Shown in pieces: positions 1 through 11,888 of a stretch of 64,000 nt of DNA. Under the pieces are notes generated by a model. The model had not been told where the DNA came from, did not search any database, and was given only the letters and a program-made list of their open reading frames with translations. Origin of the DNA: Macrobrachium rosenbergii (lineage: Eukaryota; Arthropoda; Malacostraca; Decapoda; Palaemonidae); assembly GCF_040412425.1 (NCBI RefSeq), contig NC_089767.1, positions 1,932,969-1,996,968 on the forward strand. Direction: 5' to 3'. Both the position numbers and the translations under genes were made by a program. The stretch's first letter is position 1; every line of letters starts with the position of its first letter.

Positions 1-135
1 CGTAAGTGCAATAAAAAGGAATGCAAGGGGTTTCAGCTAGGGACCGAATGGACGCTGCAAAGATCTTTAAGTAATATTAGCCTTGCAGTGCACCGCAAGA
101 GGTGCACTGATGGTACTGCCCCCTACGGGGAAAAG
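1..135 (-). mobile_element. SINE-A copy, cut by window edge
   Basis: Reverse-oriented head half of SINE-A. It carries the hairpin pair 'gtgcacc'/'ggtgcac' and ends at 'ccctacgggg', the 5' terminus of the family. The 3' half lies outside the window. Confidence 0.75.
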
Positions 136-480
136 ACTACCTGGAAAGTGTTTGATATATAGAATGGAAGACACACTGGAATGGAGGAGAATAATTTATG
201 TAAGAAGGAAAAGAATGTGTGCAAGATAGATACTGAAAGGTCAGTATCTATCAAGCATGCATTCTTTTCCTGCCTAGATATTATGCTGCGGTTGCTCTCT
301 GCACAGGGATTTCACTCACTCAACAGTAAAAGTATGAATGTGGCACTGACCATTGTCTTGATTTTATCTCTGGAGCCACCCGCATAAGAAGAATGGCTCA
401 GTGTAACAGTATATATTTAAATATGAAGTTATATCGGTACGATATCTGATTTTAATAAGTGATCAACTTTAAGTATTTTG
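136..480. other. unannotated AT-rich stretch
   Basis: No repeat family recognised. A 68-codon open frame begins at 181 on the + strand, but it lacks a domain, a signal peptide or codon structure unlike its surroundings, so I do not call it. A short inverted repeat ('gatactgaaaggtcagtatc') lies near 228-247. Confidence 0.4.
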
Positions 481-484
481 ACTG

Positions 485-486
<2 letters not shown>

Positions 487-541
<55 letters not shown>

Positions 542-603
542 TGATTTGTATTTAATGATTTGTATATATATATAATTCATGTTACAAAAATAGAAGTGAT
601 ATC

Positions 604-684
<81 letters not shown>

Positions 685-690
685 GTTAAA

Positions 691-765
<75 letters not shown>

Positions 766-792
766 CAAAAGTTACGATAATAGAGGTGATAT

Positions 793-828
<36 letters not shown>

Positions 829-838
829 TGATTTTTAT

Positions 839-886
<48 letters not shown>
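487..886. repeat. (CT)n / (TA)n / (CA)n composite microsatellite
   Basis: CT tracts lie at about 487-535, 606-681, 794-826 and 843-874, a TA tract at 691-762 and a CA tract at 875-886. The spacer ending 'agaagtgatat' / 'agaggtgatat' occurs twice, so tract and flank were duplicated together. Confidence 0.9.
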
Positions 887-887
<1 letters not shown>

Positions 888-1074
888 GAACGCGCAAGAT
901 CCTTCTTGTGTTTATAAGAATATTTGTAGTTACAAAAGTAATGTAGTGTAGGCATTACATATTAACCTCTTAAACATTGGACTTTTGGCAATATATCACG
1001 GAGGAGCCTTGGCCGCTTCGAAGTAATTGCTTCCTAAAAGTTTGTTGCCAAGTCTTTGTTCCTTGTTTCGGTGT

Positions 1075-1395
1075 ATCCCGTAGGGGGGTAGTGCCGTCAG
1101 TGCACCTCATGCGGTGCACTGTAGGCATTACTTAAGGTTCTTTGCAGCGTCCCTTCCTTAGGCCCCTAGCTGCAGCCCCCTTTCGTTCCTTTCACTGTAC
1201 TTCCTTTCATATTCTCTTTCTTCCGTCTTACTTTCTTTAACCCTCTCCTAACAATGGATTCATAGAGCAACTGCGAGGTTTTGGTCTTGCTACACCTTTC
1301 GAACCTTTTACTGTCAGTTTCCGTTTCGGCGCTGAATGACCTCATAGGTCCCAGTGCTTGGCCTTTGGCCTAAATTGCATATTCATTTCATTTCA
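1075..1395 (+). mobile_element. SINE-A, full length, with target duplication
   Basis: Runs from 'cccgtagggg' to 'cctaaattgc' followed by an (atttc)-type tail. The 12-bp flanks 'ttgtttcggtgt' (1063-1074) and 'ttgttttggtgt' (1396-1407) match at 11 positions and are the target-site duplication. Internal hairpins are 'cagtgcacc/ggtgcactg' and 'agcgctg/cagtgct'. No clean tRNA A and B boxes are visible in the head, so the promoter origin is unresolved. Confidence 0.85.
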
Positions 1396-1527
1396 TTGTT
1401 TTGGTGTCCTAATTTCTTTGCTTATATTACAAATTATTTTTATCATGCGTTCCTTGAATATTCAGGGTAATCCATTAGTGTAAAGTGTGAAAATCCTATT
1501 CATCTCATATTTTCCTCATGGAATGTG

Positions 1528-1860
1528 GCCCCCGTAGGGAGGGATTGTTGCCAACAGTGCACCTCTCTTTGCTTACTGTTGGTATTAGGAAAAGTTGTTT
1601 GCAATGTCCCTTCGGCCCCCTAGCTGCAGCCACTTTTTAGCCTTTTACTTTACCTCCATTCCCACTTCTTTTCTTCCATCTTGCTGTCCAACACCCCTAA
1701 CTATTATCACTTAGTGCAGTTGTGGGGTTTTCAACCACTTCTACCTTTAAGCCCTAATACTTCATCTGCTTAGTTTCTCGGATCTCTTTCTCTTGCTGTC
1801 CAACCACTCCAACCCCATCTTTTCATTGTCTTAAGAAGCGCTGAATGGCCGAAAGTGCCC
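1528..1860 (+). mobile_element. SINE-A variant B (different 3' half)
   Basis: The head matches SINE-A up to 'cccctagctgcag'. The downstream half differs ('ctcggatctctttctcttgctg', then 'gctgaatggccgaaagtgcc') and matches the copies at 2963 and 18729. The copy ends at a (TG)n tract, 1861-1888. Confidence 0.7.
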
Positions 1861-2004
1861 CAGTGTGTGTGTGTGTGTGTGTGTGTGTATAATGCAAATT
1901 TCGCTTCAAACAGATATCTGTAAAGCGTTCGATTCATATAAGTTAACAAGACTGTGAAAACATTTCAGTTGGATACAAAAATTACGCCTCTTTTTCGGCT
2001 CCAT

Positions 2005-2530
2005 TTTTACAAAACAAACATTTCTCTGTGCTCTGTTTTGTATCATACGAAGACGTATATAGATCCTATTTTAAGAAGAACTCCCCCTCAACCTACGTGA
2101 GTAAGGCGGACCCCATAGGAACTTAGAAAGAATTAAACGTTCAGGAATGGAAGTGGTTAGGTCCCAGTTTGCCCTGAACTGCCATCAATCTGTTATCCAT
2201 CTGCCTCGATGCAATAATGATGAGGCGATAATGGCGCCGCAACATCTGCTGAAACCAAACTCCTGTATCCTGGTAACTCATAATTAACCCTTCGTCAAAT
2301 AGTAACAGGCGCCGTTCGTGTCCTTCTCATTAATGGCTGAAGTGGCATCTGATGTTAATCGTCATTAATGGGACATAGCATCCGCTTAATATTGCCCTGC
2401 TTCGCGTGTCCTCATCCATTTTGATGGAGGTTTATATACTGTCCTCTCGCCTGGTGGCGATAATTATAGATGGGCAGTTTGCCGGTCGATCAAAACGCTT
2501 CCGTGAACCTCTCTTGTCGAGATGTATGCC
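2005..2530. other. unique, non-repetitive island
   Basis: No similarity to any repeat seen elsewhere in the window. It is richer in homeodomain-type TAAT cores (near 2284, 2330 and 2365) than the neighbouring repeats, with no convincing open frame. It ends in a (CCCT)n stretch at about 2527-2555. Confidence 0.3.
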
Positions 2531-2607
2531 TCCCTCCCTCCCTCCCTCCCTCCCTCTTCGCTTGTTGCTTGTTAATTGCATTTTTATGCATTGCTTTGTG
2601 TTATCCT

Positions 2608-2650
2608 GAGTGGGTGGTGCCCTCAGTGAACCTCATGCGGTGCACTGTAT
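2608..2650 (+). mobile_element. SINE-A head fragment
   Basis: About 40 bp of the head ('gtgcactgta' hairpin region) immediately upstream of the inverted copy that follows. Confidence 0.55.
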
Positions 2651-2651
2651 T

Positions 2652-2962
2652 TGAATTGAATTGATTATAGTATTTAGGCCTATGAGTATAGAATTTAGGC
2701 CTATTAGGTCATTCAGCGCTGAAACGGATATTGACACTAAAAGGTATGAAAGGTGTAACAGGAGGAAGACCTCGCAGCTGCACTATGAATCTGTTGTTAC
2801 GAGGGTGGAAAGGAAGATGGAAGAAAGAGAATATGAAAGGAGGTACAGTTAAAGGAACGAAAGGGGTTGCAGCTAGGGGCCGAAGGCACGCTGGAAAGAA
2901 CTTTTAGTAATGCCTACAGTGCACCGCGTGAGGTGGACTGACGGCACTACTCCCTACGGGGA
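2652..2962 (-). mobile_element. SINE-A, reverse orientation
   Basis: Tail (aattg)n at 2652-2664, then 'ggcctattaggtcattcagc', ending at 'ctccctacgggg'. The tail-proximal segment 'tatagaatttaggcct' is duplicated. It lies head to head with the variant B copy that starts at 2963. Confidence 0.8.
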
Positions 2963-3300
2963 CGCGCGGTGCACTGTGGGCATTACTACAGGGTGTTTGC
3001 AGCGTCCCTTCGGCCCCTTGCCTCACCCACTCTTTAGCCATTTATTTTACCTCCATGCCTCCTTCCTTTCTTCAGTCTTGCTGTCCAATCTCTGAAGTAT
3101 TACTTGTTAGTGAGGTTTATCTCCCAGTTCCACCTTTACTGTAGATTCTTGTGTTTCATCTTTTTGTTTTCTGGATCTCTTTATTTTGCCGTCCAACCAC
3201 TCCAACTCCCTCGTTTCACAGTCTTGAGCGCTGAACGGCCGAAAGTGCCCCAGTGCTTGGATTGACAGCCTTAATTCCATAAAATCGAATCAGATCAATG
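2963..3300 (+). mobile_element. SINE-A variant B, head-truncated
   Basis: Starts inside the head at 'gcggtgcactgtggg' and continues with the variant B 3' half ('tttctggatctctttatt', 'cggccgaaagtgcccc'), ending 'aaaatcgaatc' as in the 18729 copy. Confidence 0.7.
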
Positions 3301-3426
3301 ATTTGATACCTATTCTCCATTAAAACTTTCCTATATTCTAATTGTAGCTGTAAGCAAGTCTTCTTCCTGTTAATATCAGACTCCGTCCTGCTCAGGCCAC
3401 TGAAAGGAATATTAAAAGTCCAGTGG

Positions 3427-3880
3427 TTTTTAGATTTCTGTAAAAGAAAATTATTGTGCCGGTTTTTTCTGTCCGTCCGCCCTTTTTTTTTTTTTTTTTT
3501 GTCCGCACTTTTTCTGTCCGCACTGTTTTTCTGTCAGCACTTTTTCTGTCCGCCCTCAGATCTTAACAACTACTGAGGCTAGAGGGCTGCAAATTGGTAT
3601 GTTGATCGATCATTCTCCCCAATCATCAAACATACCAGATTGCAGCCCTCTAGCCTGAGTAGTTTTTATTTTATTTCAGGTTAAATTTGGCCATAATCGC
3701 GCTTTTGGTAGGGATATAGGATAGTCCACCACCGGGCCGTGGTTAAAGTTTCATGGGCCCCTGCTCATACAACATTACACCGAGAACATCGAAAGATAGA
3801 TCTGTTATCGGTGGCCTTGATTATACGCTGTAGCGGCTGTACAGAAAACTCGACTGCTCTTCGGCGCATTTTTTACTTGT
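3427..3880 (+). mobile_element. PAL multi-hairpin element
   Basis: Begins 'tttctgtaaaagaaaa' and ends 'cggcgcattttttacttgtt'. It contains the central long hairpin ('gaggctagagggctgcaaat' against its complement), with a poly-T expansion at 3481-3500. Together with the reverse copy at 4815-5204 it forms a large inverted repeat. Confidence 0.85.
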
Positions 3881-4814
3881 TATCGAGTTCTGAATGAAGG
3901 AAACATCGATTTATAAAACCTCTTTGCTCTGTCCGTCAGATCCTGTAATCTCTGACTGGCCTTGGCTTTTAAAAATAATGATATTGCTTTAGAGTTATAT
4001 TGCTTTGACATCGCCGTTTTTTGTATATGTTTAATGCATGGCAACAATGAAATGTTTATTTGCAGACACTGTTTCCGGAACATCCCGCGTGAGCTTTTTT
4101 TTTGAATGGCCAGTGTCACTCATTGTTAATCCTTTAAGAGTCAAATAATTGCTCCAGTATAAAATAGGTTTTGGAAAAATGGTTTTCAAATGGATGACAA
4201 AGTCTGGTGCGGTTTTGTTCCTCCTTTGCATATGTGATCTTCTTGCATTTGTTAGATTTTTTCTGTGCTGAAACCAGGTTTTATTAGCTGCATTGTCAGT
4301 GTCTAATCCAGTGGTTCTCAATCTTTTATCAGTGATGGCACCCTAACTAATGTATAATCATGACCGTGGCACCCCTTCTTCACGATCCCACCATATCGAT
4401 TGAATTAACTTTTACTGAATAAAATGATTATCCATACTCAAACCAAAATCAGCACACCGTACATGCAGAAATGTACTGTACAAACAAAGAGCATATCAGA
4501 AGAATTAGATAAATACAAATAGAGTAGACACACTGATAGTAATTATATGAAGACTTCTGCAAACTTTTTCTTATTACAAATGTTCATTGAGGTGATCTAG
4601 CCAAGACCTAATTCATGATGACCTTGCGGCACCCCTAGGCACTGTCTGTGGCACCCAGTTTGAGAATCACTGGTCTTGTTGGTGATAAGAGGATTATGTG
4701 AAGGATTTCAAGTCAGCAAACTTTTCATTTTGTCTGAGGTACCATGAATAGCTACAGTGTTTCAGTTCTTGTGGGAAATCTATGGTCTCCAAATTTGTTA
4801 TCCCCACTAAACAA
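3881..4814 (-). pseudogene. decayed open frame of unknown family, split by a MITE
   Basis: On the minus strand one reading frame continues on both sides of the hAT-like MITE (4309-4672), interrupted by a single in-frame stop just upstream of it. The upstream part reads about 40 residues (including 'PQELKHC', 'SWYLRQNEKFADLKSF') and the downstream part over 80 residues (including 'NKTWFQHRKNL', 'DFVIHLKTIFPK'). I do not recognise the family. It could be a host exon remnant or part of an older transposon. It lies wholly between two inverted PAL copies. Confidence 0.4.
4309..4672. mobile_element. hAT-like non-autonomous transposon (MITE)
   Basis: Terminal inverted repeats are 'cagtggttctcaa' at the left and 'ttgagaatcactg' at the right, the classic Charlie-type hAT terminus. 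The inner 'gtggcaccc' motif is also mirrored at both ends. The 8-bp flanks are 'gtctaatc' (4301-4308) and 'gtcttgtt' (4673-4680). They agree at 5 of 8 positions, and the left one fits the nTCTAnnn target preference of hAT elements, so the duplication has decayed. There is no coding capacity. Confidence 0.8.
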
Positions 4815-5204
4815 AAAACAAGTTTCTTCTGCGCAATCTAGTTTTCTGTACAGCCGCTACAGCGTATGATCAAGGCCGCCGAAAACAGATCTATCTTTCG
4901 GTGGTCTCGGTATAATGCTTTATGAGGCGCGGCCCATGAAACTTTAACCACGGCCCGGTGGTGACCTATCCTGTATCGTTGCCATCACCACGATCATGGC
5001 TAACTTTAACCCTAAATAAAATAAAAACTACTGGGGCTAGAGGGCTGCAATTTGGTATGTTTGATGTTTGGAGGGTGGATGACCAACATACTAATTTGCA
5101 GCCCTCTAGCCTCAGTAGCTTTTAAGATCTGAGGGCGGACAGAAAAAGTGCAGATGGACAGACAAAGCCGGCACAATAGTTTTCTTTTACGGAAAACTAA
5201 AAAA
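4815..5204 (-). mobile_element. PAL multi-hairpin element, reverse
   Basis: Reverse copy ending 'acggaaaactaaaaaagg'. The terminal 'cgccgaag...cttcggcg' hairpin is shortened to 'tttcttctgcgc' by deletion of one arm. Confidence 0.85.
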
Positions 5205-5539
5205 GGTAGTCGTGTACCGATGTCAACTTAGTCTTTAAGATTTTAAATAATAAAGACTTTACATATGAACTAGAAATGTCGAATGACTGGGTAATGTTAT
5301 GTCCATTAGATTACCCAATCATTTATGTAGCTTATCTAACAGAATCACATATTACAAGCTTTTACTCTAAATTCTTGTTTGTCTTGAGGGCAATTAAGTA
5401 GTTGAAGAATGGAAAAATAAGATTGCCATTGGGATGGTGCCATATGGTGGTGTAAATGTGATTGAGTGGCTGACCACATGTGTCAGGTATTTCTGAATGA
5501 GGAAAAGGTTCCAGAAGATAGTTGAAATAACTAGTTGTT

Positions 5540-6530
5540 TCTCTTTACAGTTGAAATAAATTGTTGTTTCTCAGTATAAAGGTAAAGATGATAGAAGAGT
5601 CTGTAAGAATTATAGACGTAATATCCCTACAATATCAGGGAAGATTTGTGGTAGGCTATTGATCATAAAAGTATGATAGATGAAAAGAGGGTTAATAGAT
5701 AAGGATCAGCATGTGTTAAGAAAGGAAAAGTTGCAGTGTTAATCATCTACGTGAGAAGCTTGAATTTTAAGGAAAAAGGAGTGTATGACACACATGGACC
5801 TTTAAAAAAAAAGTTTAAGAGAATTGATAAAAGGCAGTATGGAGGATGGGTACATTAAAGAGAAGTTGCTCAGAGCATAAAAAGTTTTTACAGTGAAATT
5901 AAAGTGTATTAGAATTTGTTGTATTTCTGTAGTTTTTTTTTTTTTTTTTTTTGTTACCTTCAAGGAAGCTGTGGTAGAAGAAGTCAGAGAAGGTGCAACA
6001 TATGAATGTTTAATATTGTTGGATAAAAAAATGTGTCAGGAATAGTAGAGAATGACTGATGTTTCTAGTTGACTGGGGGTAGTGAAGAGAAACGACGCGA
6101 TCTACTGAAAGACTTTGAAAGTGTGTTCCAAAAGAGAAATCGTGTCACGGAGATAATTTGGAAAAACTGATGCTTCTAAATGGTTGGGGATAGTGAGGAA
6201 AAACTGTAGGGTGTAATGAAAGACTTTGAAACTGTTTTAAAAAAGAATAAATTCAGAGTATGTTAGCAAAAGTAAGGTTATGAGGGTAAAGAGGAACCAG
6301 TTAGATGAACAGTGAATGTAAATATGGATGTGGAATTATGGAAGAGGCTGTTATGTACGTGTCTTTAAGAGCAAATATATCAGATGGTGGTAGGATGAGA
6401 GAGGAGGTAAGTCGCAGAATGGGAGAAGTAGAAAAAGAAGTAGGATGTGGTTTGGAGGAAACTTTGAGCATCTAGGAAAGCCAGAGTTGGGTTGGAATTC
6501 CTTAAGGAATTGTTTAGCCAACTCTCCTTT
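5540..6530 (+). pseudogene. decayed non-LTR retrotransposon reverse transcriptase
   Basis: With frameshifts and stops, the + strand gives collinear fragments of a LINE reverse transcriptase. They are 'YKGKDDRRVCKNYR' near 5575, 'GLIDKDQHVLRK' near 5695, a 'MDL' palm-like segment near 5795, 'KEKLLRA' near 5860, the finger to thumb segment 'SKSKVMRVKRNQLDE' near 6270, and a downstream 'GRSRKRS' region. The 'RKNCRV..KTLK' segment occurs twice (about 6050-6130 and 6165-6240), an internal duplication. No intact catalytic FADD motif remains. A poly-T run interrupts it at 5933-5953. The type is one common in arthropod genomes (Jockey or RTE-like), and I cannot assign a clade. Confidence 0.6.
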
Positions 6531-7310
6531 ATTGAAGATTAGTGTGGATGTTGAAAGCAAGTGAAACCTAAAAGGCTGAACCTGTAAATATGATGTTTTT
6601 GTAGTCTAAATGAAAGAGGTACTGGAAAAGATAATCCCCAAAATATACAGGATAAGATGCATTGACTAACTACCAGCGCCTAATTCACTGCTTTAGAATT
6701 GCCTGCAGGTAAAGAGAATAGAATAAAAGTATTTAAAAGAACTTTTAGGATTATCAGTAATTGAATAAAGCTAATAGTTTTAAGGAGTCGGCTTTGAAAA
6801 AGTCTGGTACAGAATTACGAAACACTAAGTAAGACTTCATTGTAAATATACACGTGGTAAAATCTTCACACCTAATTTAGTTTCTCATATAATTACATTT
6901 TAAGTAGATTTTTCATGCATATTCTTCTCTGGCCATCCCTCATTTTGCATGACTTTTTATTGAAAAATGAAAAATAATACTGCCGTAAGTGAGTCGGCAT
7001 CTGGCATCATAATGTTATTAATTTCCTCCAGAAAGCCTTGATGCTTTCTAGCCAGTATTAAGAAGACCAGTCGAGCATAATTTGTACTTTTCTGGAGATC
7101 TTGCAAATATTATATAATGGCCACGTTAAGCCTGAAAGGAAACAGCAATACTCCATTGCGGAGTGCTGAATACTTCATTTTTCCCAAGAATTTCCATTTG
7201 CCCGACTTGGTTCGGGAATTGTAAACAGTTCCAACATATTTTCAAAACCTCTCTCTCAGGTGGGGACATGATACGCAGTTTATGAGAGTTTCTGTACACC
7301 TTATCTAGCC
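6531..7310. other. unannotated AT-rich stretch
   Basis: No repeat family or supported frame seen. The longest frame on the minus strand runs into the TA tract to its right and is an artefact of it. Confidence 0.4.
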
Positions 7311-7312
7311 TG

Positions 7313-7384
<72 letters not shown>

Positions 7385-7418
7385 TGTATATGTACATACA
7401 TACATATTAAATATATGT

Positions 7419-7482
<64 letters not shown>

Positions 7483-7520
7483 TGTATATGTACATACATT
7501 ATAAATATATGTGGATATAT
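7313..7520. repeat. (TA)n tracts with duplicated spacer
   Basis: TA tracts at 7313-7382 and 7422-7481 are each followed by 'ctgtatatgtacatacat' and then 'atatgtggatatat', so the tract plus spacer is duplicated. Confidence 0.9.
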
Positions 7521-7776
7521 ATACATATTTATAATAGAAATACCACACACGAAACTAGCATACTAAGATCTGCCTGTTATTTTTCGTTGGTATTCGCGCA
7601 TAATCTGTGATTTTTAAAATATATATGTGTATTTATATATACTTTATGCGTGTGTCTGAGATATAAAAGAGAGAGAATGGTTATGAGACAGGAAATGAAG
7701 CCAGCTGAAAATTTTCCTCTGCTGTAGCGATGTGATGAAGAATTAAAAGAAACAAAATGAGTTGTGGAATTAGTGC

Positions 7777-8174
7777 ATTTTTAGTTTTTTGTAAAAATAA
7801 CTATTGTGCCGGCTTTGTCTGTCCGTCCGCACTTTTTCTGTCCGCCCTCAGATCTTAAATACTATTGAGGCTAGAGGGCTGCAAATTGGTATGTTGACCA
7901 TCCACCCTCCAATCATCAAACACACCAAATTGCAGCCCTCTAGCCCCAGTAGTTTTTATTTTATTTAAGGTTAAATTTAGCCATAATCGTGCTTCTGGCA
8001 ACGATATAGGAAAGGCCACCACCGGACAGTGGTTAAAGTTTTATGGGCCGCGGCTCATGCAACATTATACCGAGACCACCGAAAGACAGATCTGTTTTCG
8101 GTGGCCTTGATTATACGCCGTAGCGGCTGTACAGAAAACTCGATTGCTCTTCGGCGCATTTTTTTACTTGTTTT
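7777..8174 (+). mobile_element. PAL multi-hairpin element
   Basis: Near full length: 'agttttttgtaaaaa' at the left, central hairpin at about 7868-7955, 'ccaccgaaagacagatc' / 'ttttcggtgg' hairpin, and end 'tttttttacttgttt'. The terminal 'cgccgaag' arm is deleted. Confidence 0.88.
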
Positions 8175-8780
8175 ATACATAGATAAAAAAAGATTCCTAA
8201 TAAAGACATTCAAAAAGACGCTATTATAAGACAGCAATAAATCTGTTGTTGCGATTGATATGTCTTATGATAAATCTACTTTCTAATTCTAATGAAAGCA
8301 CTTAGACAAAGAAAATAAAATGGGGAAGAAAATTTGTAGGCCTAACCCGAATCACTTTTCATAAGACTTCACTGATGCGCCGAGCGCAGGAAATTGATTG
8401 ATGCTGGGTACGTTGTTGGAACGTTATTACCAGAAGGCTTTAGTTGTATTGCTAAATGGAATGCCATATTGTGTGGAAAGTTGTTTATTTACAGACAGGA
8501 AATACCATTACCATGGTAAAATACAGCTGCGTTTATTGGAGCCAGAAGCGAAAATATTTTTTATAGAATAGGAGGAAGGAATTTGGTATTTGATTAAGTA
8601 ATTAAATCATTTATCACCGCTAAGGATGATTTTTTTCGTTGTGTAATTGTGAGTGCTGCACAATGATACCCGAAATATAATGTGCGCTTTTCTTTCCTTC
8701 GTATGGAAATGTCGAGGCTAATATTCTTAGAAAATTATTCTCATGGTACTTTGAAGCCCATGGATTAAATATGGAGAGCG
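8175..8780. other. unannotated AT-rich stretch
   Basis: No recognised repeat or gene. It is flanked by PAL on the left and the (ATT)n array on the right. Confidence 0.4.
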
Positions 8781-8782
8781 TA

Positions 8783-8813
8783 GTTATTATTATTATTATT
8801 ATTATTATTATTG

Positions 8814-8862
<49 letters not shown>

Positions 8863-8933
8863 AGATGAGCCCTCTTCATATGGAACAAACCCACCAAAGG
8901 GACCATTGACTTGAAATTCAAACTTCCAAAGAA

Positions 8934-8980
<47 letters not shown>

Positions 8981-9068
8981 TATTATTATTATTCAGAAGA
9001 TGAAACCTATCCATGTGGACAGAGCCCACCAAAGGGGCCACTGACTTGAAATTCAAGCTTCCAAAGAA

Positions 9069-9132
<64 letters not shown>

Positions 9133-9204
9133 AAGATGAAACCTATCCATATGGAACAAGCCCACCAAAGGGACCACTGACTTGAAATTCAAACTTCCAA
9201 AGAA

Positions 9205-9289
<85 letters not shown>

Positions 9290-9359
9290 AAGATGAAACC
9301 TATCCATGGACAGAGCCCACCAAAGGGGCCACTGACTTGAAATTCAAACTTCCAAAGAA

Positions 9360-9450
<91 letters not shown>

Positions 9451-9521
9451 GTCATTATTCAGAAGATGAAACCTATCCATATGGAAAGGGCCACTGACTT
9501 GAAATTCAAACTTCCAAAGAA

Positions 9522-9600
<79 letters not shown>

Positions 9601-9662
9601 AAGATGAAACCTATCCATGTGGAAAGAGCCCACCAAAGGGGCCACTGACTTGAAATTCAAGC

Positions 9663-9729
<67 letters not shown>

Positions 9730-9798
9730 ATGAAACCTATCCATATGGAAAGATCCCACCAAAGGGGCCACTGACTTGAAATTCAAACTTCCAATGAA

Positions 9799-9871
<73 letters not shown>

Positions 9872-10078
9872 AAGATGAAACCTATCCATGTGGAAAGAGA
9901 CCACCAAAGGGGCCATTGACTTGAAATTCTGAAGCTTCCAAAGAATATTAAGGTGTTCATTAGGAAGAAGTAAGACAGGTAAAGGGAAATACAGAAAGAA
10001 GAAATCCCACTTATTAAAAAAGAAAAAATAAATTAATAACAAATAGGGCAGTAATGCATTGCACCTTGGCTTGGACTT
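8783..10078 (-). mobile_element. L-ATT LINE 3' end followed by an array of seven more 3' ends
   Basis: Read on the minus strand, one 5'-truncated L-ATT copy (10078 to about 9868) carries 3'UTR sequence. It is followed by (AAT)n and then seven further ~62-77 bp units, each beginning 'attctttggaag' or a shortened form of it and ending 'cttctg', each followed by its own (AAT)n. Units lie at about 9727-9799, 9598-9662, 9459-9520, 9287-9360, 9130-9206, 8994-9069 and 8859-8935. Units differ by point changes and small deletions: the 9459 unit lacks 'agcccaccaaagg' and the 9598 unit lacks the first ~12 bp. Poly-Asn and poly-Ile frames here are artefacts of the (ATT)n tracts. Confidence 0.85.
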
Positions 10079-10255
10079 TTGAAGAGCATAGGCCTATAAG
10101 CAACCGGAACTAGGAAACGAAGTGGGCCATAAAATAGTGGGGCAGAACCTTTTGCTCTTGTTGTAGTCTCAGGAGTTGTTGTTTTGAACCCGCTGAGTTG
10201 TTGGTGTGCTAAAATCCTATATATTTTTTATTCTTCAGACTTGAGCTAGAAATGG

Positions 10256-10256
<1 letters not shown>

Positions 10257-10338
<82 letters not shown>

Positions 10339-10367
10339 GTATGTATGTATGTATGTATAAATGTCAG

Positions 10368-10446
<79 letters not shown>

Positions 10447-10457
10447 AATATATATGC

Positions 10458-10533
<76 letters not shown>
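10257..10533. repeat. (TA)n tracts
   Basis: Three long TA runs (about 10257-10331, 10372-10431 and 10466-10533) with short 'atgtatgtatg' interruptions. Confidence 0.92.
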
Positions 10534-10537
<4 letters not shown>

Positions 10538-10559
10538 TAAATATTATGCCATAAATATA

Positions 10560-11260
10560 GTTCAGTATCGAATTCATTATACCTTGAGAGTAATTTACAC
10601 CCAAGATCAGTTATAATTGATAACTACATCTGCATATATATACATGTATATATATACATATACATACATATATGCATGGTAATCCCCTCTTATAGTGTAT
10701 TAGGGTTTATTAAAGTGTCCATATTCCAAGATGTAGTTGCATTTGTTAGAACTTAAAAAACATTGTAAAAGCATGTTTCTATAATTATGTTTTATCCCAC
10801 AGAAAAGTATGCTATATTTTCCTGTACAATAAACCATGCATAATTAATCAAATAAACACGCATTTGCAAGTGTAGAGATACCAGTTAAGACTCTTCGTGT
10901 ACTACGGATCTTGAAGACTTCAGAGCACCTACAAGACCCTTAAATATCAGACGAGTTCTACTGCCATCAGTAGGTTCGAGATTTGTGAAGTCGGTTTAAT
11001 AATACACTCACTACAATATACAAGTTTCAAGATGTATGGCGTTACGAAACTCTACTTTACCTCGTAGCAAGAGCGAACCCATCGGCCTTTCTGGTCCGTT
11101 CATAAATTTGACTCGTTTTCTGGCGAAATTTGACAATAATAGACATGGCAGTATTGCCGTAGCTCACCAAGGGATTTGCAGAACAAATGCTGCCCCCTAA
11201 TCATACATGAAAGCTCTGTAGCTGAAATGGCAAGAGTCTTCCAAAGGTTTAGAGGTGTAA
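10560..11260. other. unannotated stretch
   Basis: Mostly unique sequence with no supported gene. A short set of 'atacatatatgc' variants lies at 10630-10675. Confidence 0.4.
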
Positions 11261-11504
11261 TAGCCTATATTCTTCTCGGCAAGACTGAGTAGGAAGGCCT
11301 CTCCTCACTTTTAATGAGACAAGTCCCTCCCTTCCTCAGCTTGTCTCCATGTTTCATAAGAGGCCAGTTCCTCGTTTTTGAGGTCGATTGAGACGACGTG
11401 GATGGCTGTGCAAGACACCTGGGCTGAATGATTGATTCTGTCGAGTGTTGCGAGTTCATGGGGACAGAGAGAAGAAATTTGTCTTGCTGCTTGGCTGAGA
11501 GATG

Positions 11505-11735
11505 GGGCTTAGTTGCTTGAAAGATGGCGTTCATTTGGTTGAGAGATGGCGCTCAGTTGGTTCAGGGATTGAGTTCAGTTGATGAAATTTAGATGGTTGA
11601 GACAGATGGAGTTCATTTGGATCAGATATGGAGTTCAATAGCGTGCGAGATGGTGTTCAGTTGGTTGAAAGATGGAGTTCAACTGGTTGAGAGATGGCGC
11701 TTTTGAAAGATGGAGTTCAGTTGGTTGAGAGAAGG
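11505..11735. repeat. degenerate ~22-27 bp minisatellite
   Basis: Repeated variants of 'gagatggagttcagttggtt' (about nine copies), with 'gcgttcatttgg' and 'gcgctcagttgg' forms. Divergence between units indicates an old array. Confidence 0.7.
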
Positions 11736-11769
11736 TTTTCGGGAGGGCAGGAAGAACAGTATGAAAAGC

Positions 11770-11888
<119 letters not shown>

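Noticed and set aside
9286..9786. 166-codon poly-Asn frame
   Set aside because: Translation of (AAT)n tracts between LINE 3' ends, not a prion-like protein.
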